DNA from: Brevibacterium ihuae
GTDB lineage: Bacteria > Actinomycetota > Actinomycetes > Actinomycetales > Brevibacteriaceae
Direction: 5' to 3'
Assembly (NCBI RefSeq): GCF_900184225.1
Contig: NZ_FXWZ01000003.1
Location: 933,684 to 997,683 of the forward strand
DNA: 64,000 nt
Shown: one piece after another, positions 35,046-43,409 of the stretch
Layout: each line of letters starts with the position of its first letter
Numbering within the stretch: the stretch's first letter is position 1
Translations under genes and position numbers: made by a program
Notes under the pieces: generated by a model
What the model was told of the DNA's origin: nothing
The model's database searches: none
The model's input: only the letters and a program-made list of their open reading frames with translations

Positions 35046-35993
35046 TCAGGCGTGCTGGACTGCGGGCAGTTCCCGGTCGCGCAGGGCGGCAGTTTCCACC
35101 TGGATCGTGGCGTGATCGAAGGCGACGGGGAAATGCTCCTTGACGCAGGCGAGGATCGCCTCCAGGATCTGCGGGGCGTGACCGGATTCGAAGCAGTCGT
35201 CGTCGACGACGACGTGCGCGGAGATGACCGGCAGGCCAGTGCCGATCATCGAGGCGTGCAGATCGTGCACATCACGGACATGCTCGAGCTCCAAGATGTG
35301 GGCGCGGACGTCTTCGAGGTCGACGCCCTTGGGAGTGAACTCCATCAGCACCCGCACCGTCTCCCGCAGCAGTCGGAACGCGCGCGGAACGATCAAAGCC
35401 GCGATGAACAATCCGGCGATGGTGTCGGCGCGCTGGAACCCGGTGGTCGTGATCACGATCGCTGCGATGATCACGCCCAGCGATCCCAGGGCGTCGTTGA
35501 GCACTTCGAGAAACGCCGCGCGCATATTGAAGTTCGCATCGCGACTGGATGCCAGCACAGCGATCGCTGCGATGTTGGCGACCAAGCCGATCACACCGAA
35601 CACCAGCAGCTCCGTGCCGGGCACCTCCGTGGGCTCGAACAATCTGCGTATGCCCTCGACGGCGGCATAGGTGCCGACCACGAGCAGCAGAACAGCCTGC
35701 CCCAGGGCGGCGATGACCTCGATCCGGGCGAAACCCCACGTCCGCTCACTGCTCGGCGGGCGCAGCATCATCGTCGCCGCGATGACCGCCACCAACAGCC
35801 CCGATGCATCAGCCAGCGCATGGGCGGTATCCGTCAGCAGCGCCAGGCTGCCGGTGATCACGCTGCCCACTGCTTGCGCCACGACAATGACGGCGATGAT
35901 GCAGAACGCGATCAACAAGCGACGGCGCGTCCCCCGATCCGCCTGCTCGGGGACGTGACTGTGCACGTGCCCACCCCGGTCAGCTTCTGTCAT
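35046..35993 (-). CDS. Cation diffusion facilitator (CDF) metal exporter
   Basis: A 315-residue proton-coupled divalent cation antiporter with six helices and a C-terminal cytoplasmic domain. A His-containing N-terminus (GGHVHSHVPE) precedes helix 1. Metal-site residues lie in LLTDTAHALADASG (helix 2) and RADTIAGLFIAALIV (helix 5). Zn2+, Cd2+ or Co2+ are typical substrates. ATG 35993 overlaps the ArsR gene by 14 bp, so the repressor and pump are co-translated. It is the zinc-type complement to the CadD and P-type pumps. Confidence 0.9.
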   Translation of the reverse strand: MTEADRGGHVHSHVPEQADRGTRRRLLIAFCIIAVIVVAQAVGSVITGSLALLTDTAHALADASGLLVAVIAATMMLRPPSSERTWGFARIEVIAALGQAVLLLVVGTYAAVEGIRRLFEPTEVPGTELLVFGVIGLVANIAAIAVLASSRDANFNMRAAFLEVLNDALGSLGVIIAAIVITTTGFQRADTIAGLFIAALIVPRAFRLLRETVRVLMEFTPKGVDLEDVRAHILELEHVRDVHDLHASMIGTGLPVISAHVVVDDDCFESGHAPQILEAILACVKEHFPVAFDHATIQVETAALRDRELPAVQHA

Positions 35994-36369
35994 ACCCCTC
36001 ATCCTCCTCAACGATCGGCGCGTGATGGTCGTGGTCACGCAACGACAGCGACACCCCGGACCCCCGCAGCAGCTCACCTGCACTCTCGACGAGATCTTCC
36101 AGGCGGGTCGGATCGGCCAGCGAGAACCACGAGGACCGGCCCTCAGCGCGCACCGTCACCAGCCCGCAGTCACGCAGACAGGCCAGGTGCTTGCTCACTG
36201 TCGACTGCGCCAGATGCATGTGGTGGACCAGATCACGCACCCGGTGCTCGCCACTGGCTAAGTGCTCAAGCAGTGCCAGTCGCGTCGGCTCGGCCAGCGC
36301 ATGGAACAGCGCCGCATAGGCACTGCGGTCCTCGAACCAAACGGTTTCAGCCGAACGAGTAATCGCCAT
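35980..36369 (-). CDS. ArsR/SmtB-family repressor of the CDF exporter
   Basis: A 129-residue winged-helix protein with recognition region MHLAQSTVSKHLACLRDCGLV and a C-terminal histidine-rich tail (RDHDHHAPIVEEDEG), suggesting Zn2+ or Co2+ sensing at an SmtB-like alpha5 site. ATG 36369 is the conserved start (MAITRSAETVWFEDRS) and has no clear ribosome site, so the mRNA may be leaderless. The short AT-rich tract around 36360-36385 is the likely operator. It is autoregulated with the exporter by analogy with CzrA/SmtB. Confidence 0.88.
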   Translation of the reverse strand: MAITRSAETVWFEDRSAYAALFHALAEPTRLALLEHLASGEHRVRDLVHHMHLAQSTVSKHLACLRDCGLVTVRAEGRSSWFSLADPTRLEDLVESAGELLRGSGVSLSLRDHDHHAPIVEEDEGYDRS

Positions 36370-36446
36370 ACGGAGATGATAACACCAAACGGCGATGAGA
36401 GAGCTCAGGAACAGCTTGCGTCGCCTCCACGCGCCGCCTTCGCTGT

Positions 36447-37046
36447 CTAGAAGCCGAACGCGCCACCCTCGACGAGGATGAACACCCCGAGACCGATCAA
36501 GACGATCGGGAACAGGACGTGCTCCCATCGTTCGAGCACCTCAGCAATCGGCCGGCGAGTCGCAACGAACTTGGCCATCACGACGAGGACCGCGACGAGC
36601 GCGAGGAACACGACGCAATAGGCGATGACGGCGGCCGGCCCCACGCTGAGGAAGACCGGAACATACACGCCGATGTTGTCCCCGCCGTTGGCGAAGGTGA
36701 CAGCGGCGACGGTCAACACGCCGACGTTCTTGCCACTGACCTTTGCCTCATCATCATCGTCGTTGTCTCCGCGCCACGCCTGCCAGGCAGCCCAGATGCC
36801 GAGGAACAATGGGACGAGCCCGAAGTACGGGATGGCTTGCGGGGGCAGGAAAGCATCCGCCCCCAGCGTGACGAGCACGGCGGCGGCCAGGATGCCGCCG
36901 AACCCGAGATACTGGCCGGCTAAGATCCGGGCCGTTGTGCCCCGCTGGCCCGCGCCGCGGGCGAAGAACAGCGAGAGCACGATGATGTCGTCGATGTTGG
37001 TGACGATGAACAGGCCGATCGCCTGCAGCACGGATGACAGGATCAT
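36447..37046 (-). CDS. CadD-family cadmium resistance transporter, copy 2
   Basis: A 199-residue paralog of the protein at 22667-23266, collinear over its whole length with scattered substitutions (VTNIDDIIVLSLFFARG, TFANGGDNIGVYVPVF, DDDDEAKV loop). It overlaps its own CmtR-like repressor by 4 bp. Divergence at many synonymous and some replacement sites shows that this is not a very recent duplicate; the two cassettes were probably acquired separately or duplicated long ago. Confidence 0.88.
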   Translation of the reverse strand: MILSSVLQAIGLFIVTNIDDIIVLSLFFARGAGQRGTTARILAGQYLGFGGILAAAVLVTLGADAFLPPQAIPYFGLVPLFLGIWAAWQAWRGDNDDDDEAKVSGKNVGVLTVAAVTFANGGDNIGVYVPVFLSVGPAAVIAYCVVFLALVAVLVVMAKFVATRRPIAEVLERWEHVLFPIVLIGLGVFILVEGGAFGF

Positions 37047-37402
37047 GCGTCAGCCCCTGCCTCGCAGCACCCGGGAACCGAGCACGCCGGATCAAGGCAC
37101 GGCGCGCTGTCGTCGACCGCCAGGGTGACATCGACCAGGGCGGTGAGCGCCGCCGCCAGATGCGGGTCAGCGATCTCGTACCGTGTCTGGCGTCCTTCCG
37201 GCTCGGCAACGACGATCCCGCACTCCCGCAGGCATGTCAGGTGGTTCGACACATTCGAACGAGTCAGTCCCAGGTTGCGGGCGAGCGTGGCGGGATAGCA
37301 CGGCCCGCCCAGCAGCTGCAGCAGAATCCGTGAACGCGTGGGATCGGTCATGGCTCTGCCGAGCCGGTGCATTACATCTAAACGAGAAGTAATAGTCAGC
37401 AT
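37043..37402 (-). CDS. CmtR-type ArsR/SmtB repressor, copy 3
   Basis: A 119-residue repressor collinear with the one at 23263-23622. The helix-turn-helix reads NLGLTRSNVSNHLTCLRECG and the cysteine tail CLDPACSVPGCC is intact. ATG 37402 (MLTITSRLDVM) is preceded by TATAGT seven bases upstream, the same leaderless arrangement. An open frame continues 22 codons upstream but is not conserved. It controls CadD copy 2. Confidence 0.9.
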   Translation of the reverse strand: MLTITSRLDVMHRLGRAMTDPTRSRILLQLLGGPCYPATLARNLGLTRSNVSNHLTCLRECGIVVAEPEGRQTRYEIADPHLAAALTALVDVTLAVDDSAPCLDPACSVPGCCEAGADA

Positions 37403-37738
37403 CCACTGAACTATACAGTAGGCAGTGACCGGTGAAGCGGCGCTCTCGATCCGGGGGACCCGTGTCACCGATCACAATGGAATTGTCAAGCCCTGGGTTT
37501 GGTAGAGGCTTCTTTTCTTGGTTTCCTATGCGGCCACGCCTGTAGTGGTCTGCTGTTTGATCCAATCAGAATGCGCCTCGATCGGCGGCCGGTAGTGCAG
37601 CGCCGAATGCAGTCGGACGTGGTTGTACCAAGCCACCCACTTCGACGTCTCGGCCATCACTTCGATCACTCCCGACCACTCCCGCCGGTCGATCAGTTCG
37701 GCCTTGTACACCGAGTTCAGCGCCTCGGCCATCGCGTT

Positions 37739-39081
37739 GATGCTCCTATAGTTGTCAAGCCGTGATTTCGCCTGTTCGTGGGTTGGTCTTGATGAGGTGG
37801 TAGACCTCGCGGATGACGTAGCGTTTCAAGCACCGTATGATGTCGCGTTTGCTCTTCCCCTCGGCTGTTCGGCGAGCAACATATGCGATGGTCGGCTCGT
37901 GGAACCGCATACGCACGATCACGGTCCGGTAGATCGCGGCGTTGAGCTGCCGATGTCCGCCGTGATTGATGCGATGCTTACCGCTGCTCATTCCTGACCC
38001 GGCGGGCACGGGACTGATTCCTGCGAGTTTCGCGAACGCTGCTTCGCTGCGGATCCGTTCAGGATTGTCCCCGGCGACGATGAGGATCTCTGCGGCGGTG
38101 TCGACGCCGATGCCGAACTCGTCCAGCAGGTGCGGGGCGCGTTGGGCGACGAGTTGCTCGATCTGCGCTTCCAGGCTTTTGATCTCCTCGTTCAAGGCAA
38201 TCCAGCGCCTGGCGATCGATCGGAGTGCGTGCCGGTTCGCGTCCTCTGGCGTCTCTAATCCGCGTGGGCGGAGCGCGGCGCAGTGACGGGCGATCATCTT
38301 CTGCGTTTTCCGTGCTGTCTCACGCCGTAGCTCTTCGTCCGAGTGGACGAGCAGCGCCTTGAGCGTCACCATCGCCCCGGTGCGGTCTTTCACCGCGGTA
38401 TCGTGGGCGACTTTCAGCTGCCGGATCATCTCCACCACCCCGTCAGCGGTCTTCGGGACCGCAGTCGCGAACCCGGCAAGTACTGCCCTGGCAGCGTTCT
38501 CCGCGTCGAGCGTGTCGGATTTCCCGTTCAGTCGGCGCAGCCGCCGATCGGGCCGGGAGACCTCGACGACCTTGTGTTCGTTCCGGCGGACGAACGAGGT
38601 CAGCCCGGCACCATAGGAGCCGGTGCCTTCGATTCCGAACGCGATGATCTTCCCGAATGACGACGCCCACTCGAGCAGCTGCTTGAACCCCGCAGCGTCG
38701 GTCGCGATCGTGAGAGTCGCCAGGACCCCGCCGATCGAGTCCATCACCGCGGCGACATGAATGTGCTTGTGGGTATCGACGCCGATCACGACGTGCCCGG
38801 AACGGGCGGGCTCGATCTGTTCCATGGGGTGCTGTCTCCTTCATCGGTTAGCGTGGTCACACGCTGTCGCCGGCGGGCGGACAGGACTGTCATGGGGACG
38901 CTTTGACGAGGCTCCAGGCTCCTATCAGGTCACGCCCGATCCGGCGGCAGCGGTACTGCGCCCGGCCGGAGGTTCGACAGATCAACGCCAAGGCACCCTG
39001 CGGGCCAATCGTAAGCAAGGGTCAGAACACTCCGGCCAGGACTACCTCATCCTTGCGGGACGCGGCAGAAACAGACTGACA
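37739..39081 (-). mobile_element. IS110-family insertion sequence (about 1,343 bp)
   Basis: Bounds are inferred from the split OrfB of IS B and should be correct within about 3 bp. No long inverted repeats and no target duplication are evident, as expected for IS110. The transposase is intact. The 5-prime-side non-coding stretch 38826-39081 (256 bp) lies upstream of the transposase; IS110 elements encode a bridge RNA in flanking non-coding DNA, so it is a candidate location. Confidence 0.82.
37755..38825 (-). CDS. IS110-family transposase (DEDD/Transposase_20)
   Basis: A 356-residue recombinase. The N-terminal RuvC-like DEDD domain starts GVDTHKHIHVAAV, with acidic residues in GIEGTGSYG and GKSDTLDAENAARA; the C-terminal Transposase_20 domain has GIGVDTAAEILIVAGD and AGISPVPAGSGMSSGKH, the serine-bearing segment of the catalytic site. 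The full length indicates a functional enzyme. It lies in the same orientation as the host IS3 element. Confidence 0.93.
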   Translation of the reverse strand: MEQIEPARSGHVVIGVDTHKHIHVAAVMDSIGGVLATLTIATDAAGFKQLLEWASSFGKIIAFGIEGTGSYGAGLTSFVRRNEHKVVEVSRPDRRLRRLNGKSDTLDAENAARAVLAGFATAVPKTADGVVEMIRQLKVAHDTAVKDRTGAMVTLKALLVHSDEELRRETARKTQKMIARHCAALRPRGLETPEDANRHALRSIARRWIALNEEIKSLEAQIEQLVAQRAPHLLDEFGIGVDTAAEILIVAGDNPERIRSEAAFAKLAGISPVPAGSGMSSGKHRINHGGHRQLNAAIYRTVIVRMRFHEPTIAYVARRTAEGKSKRDIIRCLKRYVIREVYHLIKTNPRTGEITA

Positions 39082-39788
39082 ATCGAAGGAATCGCCCCGC
39101 GAACCCACTGATGCCACGATCGCAGACTCAGCCAGCGTCTCGCCATAGCGAATCGAGCGGAACTGGACTCCGCGATCCGAGTGGTGAACGAGCCCGGATA
39201 CATCGTGCCCGGCCCGGTACTTCGCCGCCAGAGCCATCGTGAGCGCGTCCCGGGCCAGGGATTCACGCATATGGTTCGTCACCTGCCAGCCGACGATCTC
39301 GCGATGGAACACATCGAGGATGAACGTCGTGTACACCCACCCCGAGCGCGTCGGCACATAGGTGATATCGGCCACCCATAAGCAGTTCGGTGCAGGCGCG
39401 GTGAACTCCCGCTCGACGAGGTCCTCCGGGCACTCCTCGGCTCTGGCCGATGCCGTCTTGGGACGTTTGCGTTTGCGCCGCACCCCATCGATGCCCAGTT
39501 GGCGCATCAAACGCTCGACCGTGCAGCGGGCCACCGGCCCGAACCGGTCGGCGTGATCACGGTTGATCGCTTTCCACATCTTGCGCACTCCATAGCAGGA
39601 GTAGTTCGCTTCGTAGATGTCCCGGATGACGACCATGAGATCGCAGTCCCGAATAGCCCGGGCCGAGGGCCGGCGCAGTTTGTACGCGTAGTACGAGCTC
39701 ACAGCGATCCGTGCAGCAGTCCCGCGCAGGACCCGCACGATCGGCTCGACTCCGAACTCGTCACGATTCTCGTCGATGAAGTCGACGA

Positions 39789-40100
39789 TCACCTTGATGG
39801 GCGGTCGAGCTCCGCCGCGAAGAAAGCCGATGCTCTGCGCAGGATCTCGTTCGCTCGCCTGGCTTCGGCCAGCTCCGCCCGCAAGCGTCGGTTCTCCGAT
39901 TCCAAATCCACAGACTCCGACGGTGTGATCCTGCCGGATTCCTTGTGCTTCCGCACCCACACGCGCAAGGTCTCCTTACTCAACCCGAGCTCTTTCGCGA
40001 CCCGAGTAATCGAGCCGTTGGCAGTCGCGGGATCGGCCTGAGCGTGAATGACGAGCTCTACTGCACGAGCCCTGAGCTCGTCGGTGTACTTCACTGGCAT
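39789..40100 (-). CDS. IS3-family transposase OrfA of IS B
   Basis: A 103-residue DNA-binding subunit with KELGLSKETLRVWVRKH as helix-turn-helix and an ESENRRLRAELAEARRANEIL coiled coil. ATG 40100 (MPVKYTDELRARAV) has GGAG eight bases upstream. The last codons contain GCTTTCTTC, a probable -1 slippage site into orfB. It is intact, but its partner OrfB is split. Confidence 0.88.
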   Translation of the reverse strand: MPVKYTDELRARAVELVIHAQADPATANGSITRVAKELGLSKETLRVWVRKHKESGRITPSESVDLESENRRLRAELAEARRANEILRRASAFFAAELDRPSR

Positions 40101-40193
40101 GAGAGAAACTCCTTCTTCCAATCTCCCTGCCTCCATTATCCCCGGGGCGATTCAAATCATTCCCCGATGATGTTCTTGGACCGGAGGGTGACA

Positions 40194-40244
40194 TGCGTAT
40201 GAACCGGATGGAGGCGGCGCTGGTCGACTTGTCCCGCGTCAAGT
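40194..40244 (+). pseudogene. Short N-terminal fragment resembling the 20.5-kb methyltransferase
   Basis: After a GGAGGG site an ATG opens MRMNRMEAALVDLS, which resembles the start of the methyltransferase at 20522 (MLMNKVETALVNS). The frame then meets the end of IS C. Joining across the IS gives only about 17 further codons before a stop, so more than the IS separates it from a full gene. It is probably a remnant, with low certainty. Confidence 0.35.
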
Positions 40245-41174
40245 AGTTGGCAGGATTTCCTTGGTTTTGAATGTCGGGGTGGTGGGGTCGGCCAGGCCCA
40301 GGTGCACCTCCTTGGGCCGGTTCCATGAGATGGCCTCGTGGGGCCGGAGCTCGTTGTACTCGATCCGGTAGTCCTCGGCCCGCTCGGCGAGCACGATCGC
40401 GTCGTCAATCTCGTCCAGGTAGAGCCGTTCGTACTTCAGCGTGCCGAAGCCGCGTTCACGGGACCCGTTCTGCCCCGGGGTCTTCACTCGGGTGCGCACG
40501 TGGTGTAGCTCGGGGTGGGCGGCGATGAAGGACTCGAAGCGGAAGGACCGGAACGGCCCGCCGTTGTCCGTCACGATGGTCACCACGGGCAACAGCTCAC
40601 CGGTCTCGGGATCGACCGGGCAGGCCTCGACCAGCGGGTGACCGAACATGGCCTCGTAGTCGGCCAGGGCCAACTCGATCGCGTCGATCGCATCGTGCTG
40701 GTTCCCGGTGGGCGAAACGTGGAAGGGGTGCTCGTACTTGGACCAGTAGTCCCGGCACCCGGCCAGCCGCCAGGTCCCTCCGGTGGTGGTCTCGAACTCG
40801 CTGAAGTCCAGCTGCCAGACTTGGTTCGGACCGGTCGGCTCGGTGGCGAACGCGGCCTTGCGCCGCTCGGCCAGCTTCCGTCGCTCCCGTTGGTACTGCG
40901 CGGGCAGAATCAGCCCCTCGTCGCGCAGGATTCGCAGCACGGTCGCCTCGGAAACAACATGCCCGTCGTGGCGGACCATCGCCCAGATCTTCCGATGCCC
41001 CCACGCCGGATGGGCCAGCGCGTGCTTGACCACCAGTTCCCTGGCGGCCTGCCGTGCCGGTTGCGGCCACGGTCCCTTCACCGCCGTCCCGGTGCGGGCC
41101 TTGGCCTGCCAGCGGCGCCAGGTCCGCTCGGGCATGTCGAAGAGCTGGCAGAACCTCGCGGTCGACATGCCCGC
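40239..41174 (-). CDS. IS3-family transposase OrfB of IS C
   Basis: An integrase-core protein of about 311 residues from ATG 41174 (MSTARFCQLFDMPERTWRRW); the -1 frame is open further upstream into orfA, so a fused OrfAB is likely. Catalytic segments are WQLDFSEFETTTGG, IVTDNGGPFRS and NGSRERGFGTLKYERLY, giving D, D and E. Sequence features differ from IS A and B, placing it in another IS3 subgroup. It ends LPTT with its stop in flanking DNA. Confidence 0.85.
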   Translation of the reverse strand, partial: AGMSTARFCQLFDMPERTWRRWQAKARTGTAVKGPWPQPARQAARELVVKHALAHPAWGHRKIWAMVRHDGHVVSEATVLRILRDEGLILPAQYQRERRKLAERRKAAFATEPTGPNQVWQLDFSEFETTTGGTWRLAGCRDYWSKYEHPFHVSPTGNQHDAIDAIELALADYEAMFGHPLVEACPVDPETGELLPVVTIVTDNGGPFRSFRFESFIAAHPELHHVRTRVKTPGQNGSRERGFGTLKYERLYLDEIDDAIVLAERAEDYRIEYNELRPHEAISWNRPKEVHLGLADPTTPTFKTKEILPTT

Positions 41175-41544
41175 TGCCACGCGGATCACCTCGAGGTCCT
41201 CGAAGGGCCCAGCCGGCCCTCCGCGGACTTCTTCCACACCCTGGCCTCCAGGTGTGCCTCGCCCAAGGCCTGGGTCAGCTCGGCGACCTCGGCCTCCAGC
41301 TGTTCCTCTCGGGAGGATGGTCCGGACCTGCCGGCCACCAGGGCGGTCTTGCCGGCTTCCAGGAACTCGGCCTTCCACCGTCCGATGGACTGCTCACTGA
41401 CTTTCTCCTTGCGTGCCGCTTCGGCGATGGACATCTCGCCGGCCAGCACGCTCAACACGATCCGGGTCTTCTTCTCCGCCGGAATCGAGGGTGGTCTACC
41501 CATGTCTGACTCTCCTTCAGGACCTACATAACGGCCCTGCCACT
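40245..41544 (-). mobile_element. IS3-family insertion sequence C (about 1,300 bp)
   Basis: Short terminal repeats AGTTGGCAGG (left) and AGTGGCAGG (right, complement) bound the element, and AAGT occurs at both flanks (40241-40244, 41545-41548), consistent with a 4-bp target duplication. It encodes OrfA and OrfB. The orfB stop codon (40239-40241) lies just outside the terminus and is supplied by the duplicated target and flank. Confidence 0.75.
41186..41503 (-). CDS. IS3-family transposase OrfA of IS C
   Basis: A 105-residue protein starting MGRPPSIPAEKKTRIVLSVL with a helix-turn-helix (EAARKEKVSEQSIGRWKAEF) and a C-terminal coiled coil (EEQLEAEVAELTQALGEAHLE). It partly overlaps the region where orfB is open in the -1 frame. 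Start ATG 41503 has GGAGAG upstream. Confidence 0.87.
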   Translation of the reverse strand: MGRPPSIPAEKKTRIVLSVLAGEMSIAEAARKEKVSEQSIGRWKAEFLEAGKTALVAGRSGPSSREEQLEAEVAELTQALGEAHLEARVWKKSAEGRLGPSRTSR

Positions 41545-41688
41545 AAGTCTGACGCGCGACAGTGGAAGAGCATCCGACCAGCTTTGGGTTAGATCTGACC
41601 GGATCGCTGCAGGATCTGGGCGTGGTCGGTGCGGCGTTCGTGCCGAACGACCGCGGAGCCGCCATGCAATCGCTTTCTTAGTCCGGAC

Positions 41689-42546
41689 TTAGTCGATGTG
41701 GAAAGCGGCCTCGTTGCGCTCACCGTTCTCAACCCACTCGATGAGTAGCCGGTCATCGTCGGACCCACCCATCATGAAATCGATGTTCACGATCCTCGTC
41801 TGTCCTGCGTGAACCACGGTCGGTTCACCTCGGCTCATCACCATCATGGCCGCGTTCTCGCTCGCTGGCTTGAACGTCACCTCCTGAGCATCTTCATCTC
41901 CGACGTTGGTGACCTCTACCCAGTGGCGCGTGCGGTAACGCGCCTTGCCCTTGGCGTCAGTGTCCTTCAGCTCGCGTTCCTGCCTTGGCTGAGCCTGGAA
42001 CCTCACACCGCGATTTGGACGGTTGAGTACGGGCACGTCCAGTGCGAGGGTCGCGACGTCATGCTCGATCGCACGCCAGACTTCATGAGCGAGCTGAGAC
42101 ACGTTGCTGAACGTACCGAGCAGGGCTCGTTCCTGGAGTTCCTTTTTGAACTCGCGAAGTCCTTCGAGCTGCTCGGTGTCCACGTCGTTGGGAAGCGGCC
42201 CGTCGGAGAAGTAGACATGCACGGGCTTACCCTGGTCAGTAGCGCGTTCGATCTCTTCGACTGTGCCCGACACGGCATCGGGCGTCGGGGACCCCAGTCT
42301 GCTTCCGAAGATCGCGAAGACGATGTCGGAGTCGTCGACTCCTTGCGAGTTGATGAGTGACTGCGGATGTCCACCTAGGAGCGGCACGGACGAGCTCTCC
42401 CACCGCCAAGGCTGAAGTGCAACTTGGTTACTGCGACCGAAGGCTTCGCTCCAACCATGGATAGCTGATTCAACGGCATCGCGCGCTTCAGCGGTATCGG
42501 ACGGAGAGACGATCATGACGCGGAGAACATTCGCAACGTAGGCCAT
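41689..42546 (-). CDS. DUF4062-domain protein
   Basis: A 285-residue soluble protein. The N-terminal 100 residues (VLRVMIVSPSDTAEARDAV, DIVFAIFGSRLGSPTPDAVSGTVEEIERA) match DUF4062, a Rossmann-like domain related to nucleoside deoxyribosyltransferase and TIR folds; the conserved E in GTVEEIE occupies the place of a catalytic glutamate. The C-terminal half (about 190-285) looks like a beta-sandwich. DUF4062 modules are often found in predicted anti-phage or NTPase-associated proteins. Base composition is lower in GC than its neighbours, and IS C lies 140 bp away, so recent acquisition is likely. Function is unknown. Confidence 0.75.
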   Translation of the reverse strand: MAYVANVLRVMIVSPSDTAEARDAVESAIHGWSEAFGRSNQVALQPWRWESSSVPLLGGHPQSLINSQGVDDSDIVFAIFGSRLGSPTPDAVSGTVEEIERATDQGKPVHVYFSDGPLPNDVDTEQLEGLREFKKELQERALLGTFSNVSQLAHEVWRAIEHDVATLALDVPVLNRPNRGVRFQAQPRQERELKDTDAKGKARYRTRHWVEVTNVGDEDAQEVTFKPASENAAMMVMSRGEPTVVHAGQTRIVNIDFMMGGSDDDRLLIEWVENGERNEAAFHID

Positions 42547-42731
42547 GAGTTAAAGCTACAGGCCACCTCTGACACTGCGAGGTGACTCACGACGAGATCC
42601 ACCGAGGTATACCTGCTTGGACACAAAGTCGTGGGGTCCCAGCCTGGTTGATTCCAGCAGCTTTGCCGTAAGACTGCTTCCTTCTTCGCAGGCCGAAACC
42701 GAATGATCGCTCAGGGCCGGCCACCTGGGCG

Positions 42732-43172
42732 TCAGGGATTGCGCATTGGCTGGAGGGGAAAAGAAGGAGCGAGCGACTCTCCCTGCTCCTTCGAGTGAGC
42801 AACGCCATCGTGGAGCGGAAAATCGGGCCGGGCAACCCAGCGCGCGAACTCGATGGTCCCGCCCTCCTCGATGGCGCCCAGGTGCCCGCCGACGATGGTG
42901 GCGTCGAAGATGAAGCGCTGCGCCCGGAAAGGGCGCCCGGTGCGCCGGCTGAATGGCGCGGTGAAGTGATGCATCGCCAACAGAGAGCCGAGCTCGACGA
43001 GGTACCCCGTCTCCTCGTGGGCCTCGCGCACGGCAGCACTTTTGATGTCCTCGTCGAACTCCACACCGACCCCGGGCAGCGACCAGCCCGGATGGAATCC
43101 CGCCGCTCCTCCGTTGAACCAGGTCAGCAGGATCTCATTGGCGTCGTTAACCACCACCGCGTAGGCGGCCAA
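42732..43172 (-). CDS. NUDIX hydrolase
   Basis: A NUDIX-fold pyrophosphohydrolase of about 146 residues. The Nudix box GVGVEFDEDIKSAAVREAHEETGYLV fits GX5EX7REUXEEXGU with the metal-binding REXXEE intact. The start is uncertain: TTG 43172 begins the core, but the frame is open upstream (STKYNTRLAAYAVVV) without a standard start codon. Nucleotide or capped substrates are possible. It is not clearly linked to neighbours. Nothing recognisable lies between 43173 and 43409. Confidence 0.8.
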   Translation of the reverse strand: MAAYAVVVNDANEILLTWFNGGAAGFHPGWSLPGVGVEFDEDIKSAAVREAHEETGYLVELGSLLAMHHFTAPFSRRTGRPFRAQRFIFDATIVGGHLGAIEEGGTIEFARWVARPDFPLHDGVAHSKEQGESLAPSFPLQPMRNP

Positions 43173-43409
43173 CCGCGTGTTGTACTTGGTTGAAATGCAC
43201 CCGAAGATTCTATGACTCGAACCCTTCCGGGAATAGCCCTGCCTGGAGGGATGACGATCGGCAGTGAGGTCAGAGCGAAGCCGAGCACCTCGCCGTCAGT
43301 CGCGTGCTACTCGATGCAGGCGTGCATGACTCTCTTCCGCCTCAACCACAACGTCGCCTCCGCGCGCGAGTCGACAGTTCTGAAGCGGATCGTTCGACTC
43401 TGGAGCGGC

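Larger units (their letters stand above)
37526..39831 (-). pseudogene. IS3-family OrfB split by the IS110-family insertion
   Basis: The N-terminal part (39082 to about 39831) carries HTH_21 and integrase segments with LWVADITYV and HHSDRGVQF, ending at GDSFD. The C-terminal part (37526-37738) resumes with [16 protein letters not shown] and ends near RPPIEAHSDW. The join lies between D and N of the DNxMAEA box that carries the third catalytic residue, so neither part can be active. The N-terminal half begins in the -1 frame relative to orfA, as in IS A. Confidence 0.88.
37484..40155 (-). mobile_element. IS3-family insertion sequence B, interrupted by an IS110-family element
   Basis: End repeats lie at 37484-37509 and 40130-40155 (about 16 of 26 positions match) and a 3-bp duplication AAT flanks them (37481-37483, 40156-40158). 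Removing the inner element 37739-39081 leaves 1,329 bp, a normal IS3 size, and restores the catalytic FDNAMAEA motif across the join. It is inactive while split. Confidence 0.85.

Noticed and set aside
36360-36528. Longer start for the CDF-linked ArsR gene (frame open to 36528)
   Set aside because: Conserved ArsR sequence begins at MAITRSAETVW (36369). Upstream codons run through the AT-rich promoter and have no similarity.
41562-41681. A 39-codon ORF between IS C and the DUF4062 gene
   Set aside because: It has a coding-like composition but no ribosome site, no family and a stop just upstream in frame; it may be a remnant.
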